A DNA stretch of 64,000 nucleotides from Elusimicrobiota bacterium (GTDB lineage Bacteria; Elusimicrobiota; Elusimicrobia; FEN-1173), in contig JADJJR010000001.1 of NCBI GenBank assembly GCA_016706425.1, forward strand, positions 1,116,001 through 1,180,000, in the 5' to 3' direction. The notes below the pieces were generated by a model. The model had not been told where the DNA came from and did not search any database. It saw only the letters and a list, made by a program, of their open reading frames with translations. Positions within the stretch are counted from its first letter, which is position 1. Each line of letters starts with the position of its first letter. This document shows, piece by piece, positions 1 through 10,600 of this stretch. Both the position numbers and the translations under genes were made by a program.

Positions 1-3000
1 CGTTTCAACGACGACGGGTCCCTGTTGTCCAATCTGGGAGCGGTGGGGCCCAAGATCGTTAAAACCCAAAGCGATCAGCCCCTATCGCTCGACCCCGCCG
101 AAATCGGTTATCGGCGGGAGCTGAAAACCTTCTACCAACTCGGGAACATAAAAATCGTCCGGGACAACGGTCGGGGCAACTTTATTCTTCGAACCATCGA
201 CCTCAACCAGCGGGACCTGTTGATCCAAATGAGCACCTCCACGGAGAGCGGGACCCCCAGCGGGGAAGTGCTGGAGTACCCCAACACCCTGGACGTGGAC
301 TTTGACCAGGGGGTGTTCAACATCGCTTTGACCTCGGCGGTGGCCGACCCGCAACTTTACGGGCCTTCGCCGACGCCAAAATTCAGTTTTTTGACGGAAT
401 ACCGTTACCGGTTGCGCGATTACCAACTGCGGCCCAACATCGTGTTCGGCAGCGAACGGGTGTCGATAAACGGGCGGACGCTCAAAAGCGATGTCGATTA
501 CTTCATCGCCTACGATATCGGTCTTTTGCAATTCTTTAACGACGACCAGCTGGACGAAAACAGCCAAATCGAGGTCACCTACGACTACGCGCCCTTCGGC
601 GGCCAACTGGGGCAGACCCTGGTGGGCACCCGGTTCGATCTGGGGATCGTCCCGGGACGGTTCCAGGCCGGGTCGACTTTCCTTTACACCTTCGCCCCCA
701 AAACCCAAATCATCCCGGACATCCGATCCGCCCCCTCGAGCCTCATGGTTTTGGAGGCCGACGGAAAAGTCAGCGACCTGCGACTGCCTTTGACCCCCGC
801 GAAGCTGAACCTCACGGCCGAGGTGGCCCAGTCCCGGGAAAACCCCAACCTGTTCGGGAAGGCCCTGATCGATTCCATGGAAGGGATCGCCCAGGAGGAC
901 GCGGTGTCCTTGCAGGACGACGCTTGGATTTATGGGGTCAACCCAGCCGGTTACGCCCCGCCGACCCGGCCCAGCTCCTTCGTCCTCGTTCGGGACGAGG
1001 ACGAGCCGTTGCGCAACGTCGTCGGGGTCAGCGCCGATGTGAGCGAGGACGAGCAACTGCGCGTTTTGCGGGTGGATTACAACCTAGGGCAAGAACCCGG
1101 CGGCGGCGGGACGGACCCGGAGGAAAGTTCGCTCGTGCAGGCCATTTCCAAGGCCGGCCGTGATTTTTCCAAGAAAGTGTACATCGAGTTTTGGGTTCAG
1201 GGCGCTGGGGCGGGGGCTCAACCCGCGGATTTGGAAATCGACGCCGGGGCCTTCGCCGAGGACACTGACGGGGACGCGCTCCCGGGGAACCGTCCGGAAT
1301 CGGAGGACCTGAACTCCGACGGGACCTTGAACGAGGGCGAGGACATCGGCTGGCTCTACAACGCCCTCAGCGAAAACGAGCAGATCGGGGAGGACAACGG
1401 GCGCGTTGACACCGAGGATTTGGACGGCGACGGCGTGTTGCGCCCCGGTGACGCGCCCGCGCGGGCGGGGGTTCCCCTGTTGCGGTTGTCCGCGCTGCCG
1501 CCCGGCACCTCCATCACCAACCGCAACGGGCTGGACGATCCCGTCAACCATTTGGCCTTTGACGGATGGCGGTTCATCCGGATGCCGCTGGGCATCCTCC
1601 CGGCGGAACAGGACGCCTTTAAAGCCATCCGGCAGGTACGTTTGACTTTTCGCGCGCAAACCCCCTACACGGGGATCGTGGCCACCGGCACCGTGCGGGT
1701 GGGGAAGATCGCCTTTGTCGGCAACGCGTGGGAGACGCCCACCGTGAGCGGAGGGGCGACCATGAGCGTCGGGGCCGTGAACAACCTCGACAACCCGGAT
1801 TACGAAACTTTGCTCAACAACGGGCTCTTCGGCGACCTCTACGGGGACCAAGTGGAAAACCGCACCCGCGAACAGGCCCTGGAGCTCCGGTTCACGTTGC
1901 CGGTGGGCTCCACCGCGACCACCCGCACCGTCTACGGCGTTCCTCGGAATTTCTCTTCCCACAACGATCTGCGGTTTTTCTACCAAGCGCCGCCCGGATC
2001 CTCCACGGACATGGAACTCTTTTTCCACCTCGGGACCGAAACCGACTATTTCGAAATTCCCTTCCCAACGTCCCCGGCCGACGATTTTTGGAGCCTGGCC
2101 ACCGTGCGGCTCATCGATTTGAACAACGACGGGACCCCGGACACCCTCCGTTCGGTGGTGGACGGGCGGGTGGCCACGGTGGTGGGCGCCCCGAACCTCA
2201 ACAGCATCGGTCAATTCAAAATCGGGGTGCGGAACAACTCGGCGGCGCCGGTGACGGGGGTCCTGTGGATCAACGAAATCCACGTGTCCGGCGCGCGCAA
2301 CAAAGTCGGCAACGCCCGTCGGTTCGCCCTGGACGGCGCCTGGGGGAATTGGGCCAACTTCGGCGGGGTGTTCCGCAGCGTGGATCGCAATTTCCAAACC
2401 CTCACCTCGCCGGTCGTCAACCAGGACAAGGAGGAAACCACGGCCTTTTTTAACCTCAATCGCTGGCAACGAAACCTTCCGTTGAGCGGCACCTATTCCA
2501 AAAGTTTGACCCTCACTCCGGCGACCCTGCGGACGGGTCAATCCCAATTGGAGTCGGTGTTGACCGAGGGGCGCGCGGAGACGGTCCGCGCCCGGGCGGA
2601 CGGCCAATTGCTGTTCTCGGCCTGGCCGTCCCTCGCCTACGGCGCCGAGAACACGCTGGAGGAGTTGACCGACCGCCAGGAGCGACGCGACCGGAACGTC
2701 TACAACGGATCGTTGGATTACGCCGTGCCCGGTCGCCTCGACCTCCTGCCGGGGAAAAAGTTTTCCTTCCGCCCGTTGCCGGAAAATATCTTCGTCAAAT
2801 ACATCCGCACCAATTATTTCCTGTCGTTTTTCCCCGAGCGCAAAGCCGAGCAGTTGGCCGCCTCGACCTCCACCGTCGCCCAGGAAAACGCCATTTTCGC
2901 CAACGCCCGCACGCTGGAGTTCAGCGATGAATGGACCGGGCGGATGTCGTTTCAGCCTTGGACCGGGTTTTCCTTCACGCCCAATTTCGGACGCAAAAAA

Positions 3001-4356
3001 GTGGTCGAGCAACGGCGGTTCACGGAAGCGGAATTGGCCTTCGCCCCCGCCTTCACCCCGACCGTCGCCTACGACAAATCCCTGAGCCAAAACCACGGGG
3101 TGTCGCTCAGTTGGCGGGTGTTCCGTTGGTTGGAGCCGCGCCTGTCCTACACCCTGTCCGGGACGGAAACCACCAACTTGCCCACGGTGTCCTCTCCTTC
3201 GGTGGTGGGTTTCAAAATCCTGGAGCGCCAATCCACCGGGGATCTCTATTGGAATCTGGCCCCGCGGGATCTGTTGCCCAAATGGGGGGTGGTGCGCTCG
3301 CTCAACATCGACACCAGTTTCAAAATCGACGCGTCGGACACCCACGACAACGTGCTTCAACGGTTCACGGACTGGCAAAGGGTTCAACCGTTCCGACTGG
3401 ACAAAATCACCCGTCGGGGCGGCCGAGCCATGATGAGCCTCCTGCCGCGGTTGGATTTCAACGACGCGGGGGTGTTGCGGCGACAGCTCACGGCCCGTAA
3501 CACCCTGCGGGTGGCGGGGAATTGGTCCCCGTTGGACTGGGTCAAATTTCCCAAGGCCCTGGGCCCGCTCAACACCCTGTCCGTGTCGAACACCATCACC
3601 GACACCAACGAGCACACGGAGTCGACGCTCACGCTCCGGGACGTCCACACCATCGGGTGGTTGGACATGATCGCCTCGATCCGGGACCTGGAAAAACCTT
3701 TTCCGTTGCGCAAGTGGGTTTCGGGGGCCCAAGTCAACACGCGCCTCAACCGTCGTTACACCGAAACTTTTTTTGAGGAAGAGGGCGATTCCCGCGCTCA
3801 GGGGGTCGATTTGCGCTTTACGCATTTGGGCCGGTACGATTGGTTCCTGAGCTGGAACCGGACCGCCGCGCACACGCTGGATTTGCGGACAGGGATCCCC
3901 AAATCCGACGCGCGCACGCTCAACCATTCGGCCCAGGTCGGCACCCGGATCGGGCATTGGCGGTTGACCCCGAGCGCGACCTACCGATCGGATTTTTCAC
4001 GGGACGGCACCGGGCGCCTGCTGCAGGACCTGGACACCCTGACCGGCGCGGTGACGGGCCGCTACGACCGCGCCTACCCGGGCGGGTTCCGGTTTCCCTT
4101 CACGAAAAAAGTGTTTTCCAACGTGAACCGGTTGACCCTCGACGCCAAAGTGTCTTTTGAGCGGAAATCCTCGAGCCTGAACTTTGAGCGGGACAACACC
4201 GACACCTACGCCGGGGAAACCACGGGGGAGTGGGAGATCGCCCGGAATTTCCGTTTCTCCTTTGGCGGGAAATTGAGCGTGGTGACCAACAGGGCGCGCT
4301 CCGACGACGGGTCGATGTCCTTGGAAATGAATTCCCAACTGGTGATCCAATTCTAA
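1..4356 (+). CDS. SprA-like outer-membrane translocon protein, 5'-truncated by window edge
   Basis: The reading frame is open from base 1, so the true start lies upstream; 1451 residues are visible. Resemblance is to SprA/Sov, the giant beta-barrel of type IX secretion. The visible part has repeated jelly-roll-like modules rich in aromatic and polar alternation. A block EFWVQG is followed by an acidic Asp/Asn/Gly-rich stretch (SEDLNSDG, TEDLDGDG, about 1290-1446) typical of SprA families, then 'FDGWRFIRMPL' and 'VGKIAFVGNAW' blocks. The C-terminal half is dominated by amphipathic strands ending in ...LVIQF, as expected of an outer-membrane barrel with a terminal aromatic residue. A PorV-like gene at 39369 could encode its partner. 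Family assignment is by motif memory only; another large barrel is possible. A long minus-strand open frame inside it is a codon-bias shadow. Confidence 0.65.
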   Translation, partial: RFNDDGSLLSNLGAVGPKIVKTQSDQPLSLDPAEIGYRRELKTFYQLGNIKIVRDNGRGNFILRTIDLNQRDLLIQMSTSTESGTPSGEVLEYPNTLDVDFDQGVFNIALTSAVADPQLYGPSPTPKFSFLTEYRYRLRDYQLRPNIVFGSERVSINGRTLKSDVDYFIAYDIGLLQFFNDDQLDENSQIEVTYDYAPFGGQLGQTLVGTRFDLGIVPGRFQAGSTFLYTFAPKTQIIPDIRSAPSSLMVLEADGKVSDLRLPLTPAKLNLTAEVAQSRENPNLFGKALIDSMEGIAQEDAVSLQDDAWIYGVNPAGYAPPTRPSSFVLVRDEDEPLRNVVGVSADVSEDEQLRVLRVDYNLGQEPGGGGTDPEESSLVQAISKAGRDFSKKVYIEFWVQGAGAGAQPADLEIDAGAFAEDTDGDALPGNRPESEDLNSDGTLNEGEDIGWLYNALSENEQIGEDNGRVDTEDLDGDGVLRPGDAPARAGVPLLRLSALPPGTSITNRNGLDDPVNHLAFDGWRFIRMPLGILPAEQDAFKAIRQVRLTFRAQTPYTGIVATGTVRVGKIAFVGNAWETPTVSGGATMSVGAVNNLDNPDYETLLNNGLFGDLYGDQVENRTREQALELRFTLPVGSTATTRTVYGVPRNFSSHNDLRFFYQAPPGSSTDMELFFHLGTETDYFEIPFPTSPADDFWSLATVRLIDLNNDGTPDTLRSVVDGRVATVVGAPNLNSIGQFKIGVRNNSAAPVTGVLWINEIHVSGARNKVGNARRFALDGAWGNWANFGGVFRSVDRNFQTLTSPVVNQDKEETTAFFNLNRWQRNLPLSGTYSKSLTLTPATLRTGQSQLESVLTEGRAETVRARADGQLLFSAWPSLAYGAENTLEELTDRQERRDRNVYNGSLDYAVPGRLDLLPGKKFSFRPLPENIFVKYIRTNYFLSFFPERKAEQLAASTSTVAQENAIFANARTLEFSDEWTGRMSFQPWTGFSFTPNFGRKKVVEQRRFTEAELAFAPAFTPTVAYDKSLSQNHGVSLSWRVFRWLEPRLSYTLSGTETTNLPTVSSPSVVGFKILERQSTGDLYWNLAPRDLLPKWGVVRSLNIDTSFKIDASDTHDNVLQRFTDWQRVQPFRLDKITRRGGRAMMSLLPRLDFNDAGVLRRQLTARNTLRVAGNWSPLDWVKFPKALGPLNTLSVSNTITDTNEHTESTLTLRDVHTIGWLDMIASIRDLEKPFPLRKWVSGAQVNTRLNRRYTETFFEEEGDSRAQGVDLRFTHLGRYDWFLSWNRTAAHTLDLRTGIPKSDARTLNHSAQVGTRIGHWRLTPSATYRSDFSRDGTGRLLQDLDTLTGAVTGRYDRAYPGGFRFPFTKKVFSNVNRLTLDAKVSFERKSSSLNFERDNTDTYAGETTGEWEIARNFRFSFGGKLSVVTNRARSDDGSMSLEMNSQLVIQF

Positions 4357-4370
4357 ACGGGTTCGCGATT

Positions 4371-5126
4371 CTGCGGGAAGCGCTTTGGCCGACCCGTTGC
4401 GGGGTGTGCGAAGCGGTCGTTCCGCCGGGGGCGGCGTCTTTGTGCGGGTCCTGCGAGGCCGCGATGCCCCGGTGGCAGGGCCTGTCTTGTCGGGTGTGCG
4501 GGCTGGCTTTGCCGGACGGCGGAGCGCGTTGTTGGGATTGTCGAAAGCGCCGCCGGGATTTTCGATTTTGCCGCAGTCTGGGTCTTTACGCGGGAAGCTT
4601 AAAGAGCGCCGTGCGGGCGCTGAAATACGCGCGGCGCGAGGCCCTGGGGCCGCCGCTGGCGCGCCTCCTGTCCGCGTTGGCGGGGCGGCCGGAATTGCGG
4701 GGGGCCGACGCCCTGGTCCCCGTGCCGTTGCACTTCGTGCGTAAACACGCGCGCGGTTTCAACCAAGCGGAACTTCTGGCGCGCGGGGTGTCGGCCGAAA
4801 CGGGAACCCCCGTGCTGGACGCCCTGCGAAGACGACGGTGGACGCGCCCGCAGGCCGGACTGCGCCGGGAAGCGCGTCGACGAAACGTGGCGGGGGTTTT
4901 TGAGGCGCGCCGGTCGGCGGAGACGCTTTTGAAGGGACGGTGGGTGATTCTGGTGGACGACGTGTGCACGACGGGAGCGACCTTGGAGTCCTGCGCCCGG
5001 GCCCTGCGGGCGGCCGGGGTTCGGCGGGTGGACGCCATCACCCTAGCGCGCGACGCCTTTAAGGCTCGTTTGAAAAGCGCAGGCGGAAGGCCGTCCAGGC
5101 GCCCCGCGCCGCGTCTTTCAGTTTGA
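4371..5126 (+). CDS. comF: ComF family phosphoribosyltransferase-like protein
   Basis: ComF proteins act in DNA uptake/competence or purine-related salvage; the exact reaction is unsettled. The N-terminus has two zinc-ribbon halves (CGVC..CGSC and CRVCG..CWDC), followed by a type I phosphoribosyltransferase domain with the PRPP-binding loop VDDVCTTGAT near the C-terminus. 'VPVPLH...RGFNQAELLA' is the usual central ComF block. The start is uncertain: the only upstream ATG in frame (4230) would overlap the preceding gene by 127 bp. Homology begins at ILREALWPTRC, so a CTG at 4371 or a GTG at 4404 is possible; 4371 is used because it keeps the first cysteine. The 3' end overlaps the convergent glycosyltransferase by 68 bp. 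Confidence 0.85.
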   Translation: MREALWPTRCGVCEAVVPPGAASLCGSCEAAMPRWQGLSCRVCGLALPDGGARCWDCRKRRRDFRFCRSLGLYAGSLKSAVRALKYARREALGPPLARLLSALAGRPELRGADALVPVPLHFVRKHARGFNQAELLARGVSAETGTPVLDALRRRRWTRPQAGLRREARRRNVAGVFEARRSAETLLKGRWVILVDDVCTTGATLESCARALRAAGVRRVDAITLARDAFKARLKSAGGRPSRRPAPRLSV

Positions 5127-5799
5127 TTTTTTTTCCTTCCTTGACCGTTCGGGGACGGTAGACGATCGGGTTTTCCATAATGGGAATGTTTTTTCGCGCT
5201 AGCCGGACGCAGATTTCCGCTTCGATCTCGAAGCCCGTGGACACCAACCCCAACGCCGTCACCGCCGACCGTTCCATCAGCTTGTAGCACGTGTAAGCGT
5301 CGGTGAGACGCGTTCCGCATAAAAAATTAATCCAGCGGGTCATGAATTTGTTGCCCCAGAGAAACCGCCAATGGGCCGTGGGGTTGGGCCGAAGAAACCG
5401 GGACCCAAAGACCGCCGCGCGCCGGGTGGTGCGGGCGATCTTCAACATCTCCACGTATTGCTTGGGATCGTATTCGAGGTCGGCGTCCTGGACGGCGATG
5501 TAGAGACCCCGGGCGTGGGGAAGCGCCGTGCGCAGGGCGGCGCCCTTGCCCACGTTTTTTTCGTGGAAGAGCACCACCTGGTTGGGCGCGGGGTTCTTGA
5601 TTAGGAAATCGCGCGTGCCGTCGGTGGATCCGTCGTCGATGACGATGATTTCGCGGGATTCGGGGAAATGGGAGAGGGCTTCGAGAACGGTTCCGAGGGT
5701 GCGTTTTTCGTTGTAGACCGGGACCAGAAACGTCACCAGGGGGATGTCGGGCGATCGGCCGTCTGAAATGACGGTGTGGCGGGGGAGAACGTGTGTCAT
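5059..5799 (-). CDS. Family 2 glycosyltransferase (dolichyl/polyprenyl-phosphate sugar type)
   Basis: A 246-residue GT-A fold enzyme likely to transfer a sugar from a nucleotide donor to a lipid-phosphate or cell-envelope acceptor. Seen: the N-terminal VPVYNE start of the nucleotide-binding fold, DDGSTDGT, and the metal-binding DADLEYDP (DXD-type) motif about residue 105. The pattern is that of DPM1/GtrB-like enzymes, but the protein has no C-terminal membrane helices and ends with a basic tail, so it is probably peripheral. It lies downstream of tRNA-Leu on the same strand. Its last 68 bp overlap the 3' end of comF on the opposite strand, so the two transcripts are complementary there. The acceptor cannot be predicted. 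Confidence 0.85.
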   Translation of the reverse strand: MTHVLPRHTVISDGRSPDIPLVTFLVPVYNEKRTLGTVLEALSHFPESREIIVIDDGSTDGTRDFLIKNPAPNQVVLFHEKNVGKGAALRTALPHARGLYIAVQDADLEYDPKQYVEMLKIARTTRRAAVFGSRFLRPNPTAHWRFLWGNKFMTRWINFLCGTRLTDAYTCYKLMERSAVTALGLVSTGFEIEAEICVRLARKNIPIMENPIVYRPRTVKEGKKIKLKDAARGAWTAFRLRFSNEP

Positions 5800-5859
5800 C
5801 CGAAGGGCACGCCCCGGTGTTTAAGTCCCCTGTTCATTGTGGTTGGAAAGGATGCCCAG

Positions 5860-5945
5860 TGTGCGCGGGGGGGGACTTGAACCCCCATGGGTTTCCCCAT
5901 ACGCCCCTCAAACGTACGCGTCTGCCAGTTTCGCCACCCGCGCAC
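5860..5945 (-). tRNA. tRNA-Leu (anticodon GAG)
   Basis: The minus strand folds as a class II tRNA: acceptor GTGCGCG pairs with CGCGCAC, the D-arm is GGCGAAACTGGCAGAC, the anticodon stem TACGT/GCGTA encloses loop TTGAGGG (GAG), and there is a long variable arm (ATGGGG...CCCAT) and a GGTTCAAGTCC T-arm. The discriminator is A, as usual for Leu. CCA is not encoded. It sits 13 bp downstream of secG, the common secG-tRNA-Leu arrangement. Confidence 0.95.
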
Positions 5946-5958
5946 GCTGGGCACAAAT

Positions 5959-6315
5959 TTAATTTTTGGCGGCCGGGGCCCCTTGGCTGTCGGCCGGCGC
6001 CGGGAGATCGGGAGCCGCCGGATTGGCTTCGGCCACCGGCGCCGACGGGAAGGAAAGATGTTGGGTCACGGTGTGACCGCCGCGCCGCGCCCCCATGATG
6101 GTCAGAAGCAGGGACGAAACGAAAAACGCCACGGCGAGGCCGGTTGTGACTTTGCGAATGAACATGGAGCCGGATGGCGCCGAAAACAGGGCGTCGCCGC
6201 TGCCCCCGCCGAAAACGCCGGCGAAACCGGCGCCCTTGCCCGACTGGATCAGGACGGCCAAAATGACCAGTAAGCTAATCACCACGTGGATCGACAACAG
6301 GAGGCTAAAAATCAT
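5959..6315 (-). CDS. secG: Preprotein translocase subunit SecG
   Basis: A 118-residue inner-membrane accessory subunit of SecYEG that assists SecA-driven export. There are two hydrophobic helices (about residues 3-23 and 55-75) separated by the conserved Gly-rich cytoplasmic loop ([20 protein letters not shown]). The C-terminus carries an Ala/Pro-rich extension. ATG start follows an AAGGGG ribosome site. It lies 29 bp downstream of pgk and just upstream of tRNA-Leu. In many bacteria tpiA lies between pgk and secG; here it is absent from the window. Confidence 0.93.
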   Translation of the reverse strand: MIFSLLLSIHVVISLLVILAVLIQSGKGAGFAGVFGGGSGDALFSAPSGSMFIRKVTTGLAVAFFVSSLLLTIMGARRGGHTVTQHLSFPSAPVAEANPAAPDLPAPADSQGAPAAKN

Positions 6316-6344
6316 GGGGTCCCCTTAAATGAGATCGAATTCAT

Positions 6345-7523
6345 TCAGTTCAAAGCCGTTACGCCGGGCAGTTCTTTGCCCTCCAGAAATTCGAGGGAAG
6401 CCCCCCCGCCGGTGGAAATATGTGAAATCTTGTCGGCGAGCCCCGTGGATTGAACGGCGGCCACGCTGTCCCCGCCGCCGACCACGACGGTGGCCCCTTT
6501 TTGCGCGGCGTCGGCGGCGGCCCGGGCGACGGAGCGGGTGCCGTTGGCGTAGCGGTCCACCTCGAAGATGCCCATGGGGCCGTTCCAGAAGATCGTCTTG
6601 GCTCCCGCGATCGGCGCCGCCAGGTTTTGTACGGTTTTGGGGCCGATGTCAACGCCCAGCTCGTCGGCTTGAATGGCGCTGTCGGCCGTGTTGTGGGCGG
6701 AAGCGGTGTCCTCCAGGGACTTGACGGCCACGTGGTCCGAGGGGAGAATGACCCGCACGCCCCGGCTGGAAGCTTTCTTTAGGAGATCCTTGGCCACCCC
6801 CACTTTGTCGGGTTCCACGAGGGATTTTCCCGTGGGGATGCCCTGGGCGTTTAAAAAGGTGTAGGCCATGGCGCCGCCGATGACGAGGGTGTCGACTTTT
6901 TCGATGAGTTTGTCCAACACTTCGATTTTGTCCGACACCTTGGCCCCGCCGACCACGGCGACAAAAGGTTTCGCGGGGTTCTCTTTGACTTGGCCGAGGA
7001 AATCCAGTTCCTTGATCAGCAGGAAACCCGCCGCGTTGGGCAGGCGCTTGGCCAAACCCGAGGTGCTGGCGTGGGCGCGGTGGACCGCCCCGAAGGCGTC
7101 CTGCACGAAGAGATCCCCCAGCTTCGCGAGTTTTTCAACGAAGGCGGGGTCGTTCTTTTCCTCTTCGGCGTGAAAGCGCAGGTTTTCCAGCAAAAGCACA
7201 TCGCCGTCTTTGAGGGCGGCGACGGCGTTTTCCGCCGCGGCGCCGATGCAATCGGGCGCGAAGGCCACGGGTTTCTTGATAAGTTGGCTGAGGTGCTGGG
7301 CCACCGGGGCCAGGCTGTATTTCGGGTTGGCCGCGCCCTTGGGTCGGCCGAGGTGGGAGATCAGAACCACCCGGGCGCCTTGGGCGATCAAATGGGTGAG
7401 GGTGGGGAGGGACGCCCGCACGCGGGTGTCGTCCGTGACGGCCCCTTTTTCCATGGGAACGTTGTAGTCCACGCGGACGATGACGCGGCGGCCTTTGACA
7501 TTCAAATCCGTTATGGTTTTCAC
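6345..7523 (-). CDS. pgk: Phosphoglycerate kinase
   Basis: Glycolytic enzyme converting 1,3-bisphosphoglycerate and ADP to 3-phosphoglycerate and ATP in the cytoplasm. 392 residues, normal for bacterial PGK. Seen: N-terminal [10 protein letters not shown], the substrate arginine/histidine block ISHLGRPKG, the hinge region [14 protein letters not shown], and the C-terminal nucleotide motif [10 protein letters not shown] followed by VVVGGGDS. The frame is open upstream to 7586, but the GTG at 7523 preceded by AAGGAG (7535-7530) and the family start KTITDL support this start. First gene of a short minus-strand run with secG and tRNA-Leu. Confidence 0.97.
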   Translation of the reverse strand: MKTITDLNVKGRRVIVRVDYNVPMEKGAVTDDTRVRASLPTLTHLIAQGARVVLISHLGRPKGAANPKYSLAPVAQHLSQLIKKPVAFAPDCIGAAAENAVAALKDGDVLLLENLRFHAEEEKNDPAFVEKLAKLGDLFVQDAFGAVHRAHASTSGLAKRLPNAAGFLLIKELDFLGQVKENPAKPFVAVVGGAKVSDKIEVLDKLIEKVDTLVIGGAMAYTFLNAQGIPTGKSLVEPDKVGVAKDLLKKASSRGVRVILPSDHVAVKSLEDTASAHNTADSAIQADELGVDIGPKTVQNLAAPIAGAKTIFWNGPMGIFEVDRYANGTRSVARAAADAAQKGATVVVGGGDSVAAVQSTGLADKISHISTGGGASLEFLEGKELPGVTALN

Positions 7524-7649
7524 GACTTTCTCCTTCTTAATTTTAGGGAGGCTTTGATCATACCAAAGAGGCCGGGGGCCTGCCAAGGGTTTGTGCGCGT
7601 GCCCCTGAAGGCCCCCCCTTTTTTGTGATTGTGATTTAAAACCCGAAAA

Positions 7650-10600
7650 TCAGGCGCTTTGAGCGATGGCGGTGAGGACTTTTAGAATGTCATCCCAACT
7701 TTCGGGGGCGAGAACCGGGGCCAAAAGGGTGAAAAGCTCGGACAATAACCAGGCTTCCTTCGCCGCTTCAATTACGGTTTCATCGGCTCCCAGGGAATTT
7801 AGTTTGAGCGCGGCGGTCTGGAACAATTGGAGGCCACGCCCCCCGGCGAGGTCTCTCAGTTCGGGCCCGAGAGGAGCGAGCGCCACCTCCACAACCCCCG
7901 AGGGGTGATCCCCTTCGAGTGTGTCGAGAGCAGAAAACGCTTCGCGCCGCACCCGGACGTCCACCCCCGCGATCATCAAATCGTCGGCGTTTGTGAAAAT
8001 AACAGCGTGGGGTTTGCCCTTCAGGAAAGCCGCCAAGGCGGTCCTTTTTTGTTTCGTCGCCACGCTTCGCGCGTCCACGAAAAGAACGGGGGTCCCCTGG
8101 ATGTTCTCCACCGAGGGAACCGGGGTCCCCTCGGTTCGGCCGCTGACCGCCGCCTGCACCGCGGCTTGGGCGGCCCGGTGCATATAATCCTCCAACCCCA
8201 AACGGGTGGGCTTCGCTCCGACAATCGCCGTGACCTGAGCGGCAAAGCGCCGTTGTTCCGTTGTCAGGGTTTGTTTCAAAAGCAACGCTTCCGCGTTGTT
8301 TTTCGTAATCGCAGGGGCCTCGCGAGACGGAGGTGACTTGTCAACTTTCGGATCGAACCGGTGGTGGAGCGCGAGGGTCAGTCCCCAGCCGGCGGCCTGG
8401 AGGAACCCCTGGGTCCAACCGAAGTCCAACGCCAAGAGCGGGGCGGCGGCGACGAGCGCGAAATAGAACAGGCCCAAGAGTCCGGCCTTGGCCCAGCCCA
8501 CCTTGACCTCGGTCTTGAGCCACCGGGCGGGGAGGACGTGGGAGGGCAGGAAAAGCGCGGTCAAGAGGAGGGGGACCACGACCCAGGCGGTCCCGGCCAG
8601 GAAGAGGACCGCGCCGACATTGGCGACGGCCATGGCGAACCCCAGGGACCACTCGTAAGCGGGCGCGTGGGCCTTGTAGTGGGCGCCCCAGCGCTCGGCC
8701 GACTTCTCGCCGCCCCAACGAAAACCGAGCCGCTCGAAGAACTGGGTCATCCACAGGCTGGTCGCCCGACCAACGGGATTGGATGAGGGGGAACCGCCTT
8801 GGTAATTTCCCTTTTCGGAATTGTCAACGATTACGAATTTTTTGTTTATCCGATTCTCCGGGAACCCGCGGGCGGCTTCAATGAGGGTTTTCCCAGCCAC
8901 CGGGATCGTCACACCCTCGCCGTATTGAAAACGGCGGAAAGTGCTATCCGTGTAGCCCGAAAACGACCGCGTTCCCGCCGGCAAGAAAGCGAAAATCCCT
9001 TTTCCTGTAGGGACACCCGAAACCACAGTATTCCCCAAGGCGTTTGGAACAAAAAGGAAATAAACGTCTTTTTTAAACGTGTTCAAACCTTCAAAGTTCA
9101 TCTGCCCGATTGAAAGGACGACGTCCGCCGACAAAAGCGTCTGGACCAGTTCCGGCGAGAATTTTCTTGCATCGATTCCGTCCCCGGCGCAACCCGCCAT
9201 CACCCGGAGGCGGCTTCCAACCGATTGAACGTCTTTTCGAAAAACAGGCAATTTCAAGATTCGATGCAGGTCGTTCACCGATGCGTCTTCACGAAATTGG
9301 CCGTTTCGGGCCACGAGGACAAAACGGACATGTGGATTCAGCAGCATCTGGTCGAGGATAAATCTCAAAGCGAAAACGGCTTCTCCGTTGTCGTCAAAGA
9401 AAACCGGCACGGTGATTGGTTTTTGAGATCGGACAACCCTTTGTATATAACTGTCAAACGCATCAATGGCGAGGACTCTGTCGTCAAACGATCGCACTTT
9501 TTCCCGAAGCGTGTCCGCTATTACTAGGTTTTCAGTGTTATACAGCACCACATTCGGTATTTGCTTTAAAGCCTCGAAACTATGGAGCAAACGCAAGAAT
9601 CTCTGGCGAAGAGTAAGACCATTTTCCTGTAGGGCGGCGGCGACGTTGTTGATGTTTTCGTTTCGGATGGAAAAAGGATTGAAACCATCTTTTCCTTTAA
9701 CGACTTTCTTTACGATAGTGCATGCCAATACAGTTCGCTCCATTGTCGTTGGGTTGAATCCCTCCGCCCCCTCCGCTTCCGCCAACAAATCACGCGCTTT
9801 TTGCTTCAGTTCCTCCTCTCGACTTTTATCCAGCTCCCCATTCAAAACCAAAAGTGCCAATTGCCGGTCGATAACGGCTCCACGACTCCAGCGTTGGTTT
9901 TTTGATATTTCTTCTGGAAATTTTTCAACGAGGTCCTTTTCCCTGTATATTCCTGGGACATAGTCCTTTGCAACCAAGGGGGAGGTTTCGGCGGCCACTT
10001 CCGGCGCGGGGGGGCCGCGCGCGGTTCGGGTCGGGCCGGCGTCAGGGGGGAGGCGGGTCGAGTCGAATTCCAGGCGAATGCCCCTTTTGCCCAAAACAAT
10101 TGTTGGTTGATCGGAAAAGGGCAGCCCCACGATGTTTTTATCGCTCTTGATTGGACGTCCAAAGAAGTCACGGCGATGGGTTTGGTCAACCCCTGGATCG
10201 AACCGGTGGTGAAGGGTGAGGGTCAACCTCCAGCCGACGGCCTGGAGGAACCCCTGGGTCCAACCAAAGTCCAACGCCAAGAGCGGGGCGGCGGCGACGA
10301 GCGCGAAATAGAACAGGCCCAAGAGTCCGGCCTTGGCCCAGCCCACCTTGACCTCGGTCTTGAGCCACCGGGCGGGGAGGACGTGGGAGGGCAGGAAAAG
10401 CGCGGTCAAGAGGAGGGGGACCACGACCCAGGCGGTCCCGGCCAGGAAGAGGACCGCGCCGACATTGGCGACGGCCATGGCGAACCCCAGGGACCACTCG
10501 TAAGCGGGCGCGTGGGCCTTGTAGTGGGCGCCCCAGCGCTCGGCCGACTTCTCGCCGCCCCAACGAAAACCGAGCCGCTCGAAGAACTGGGTCATCCACC

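Noticed and set aside
1084..3957. 957-codon open frame on the minus strand inside the SprA-like gene
   Set aside because: Product is a low-complexity Arg/Gly/Pro-rich sequence with no motifs; it follows from the G+C-rich codon use of the plus-strand gene.
4230..4370. ATG start for comF at 4230
   Set aside because: It would overlap the upstream gene by 127 bp and adds residues unlike ComF; homology begins near 4371.
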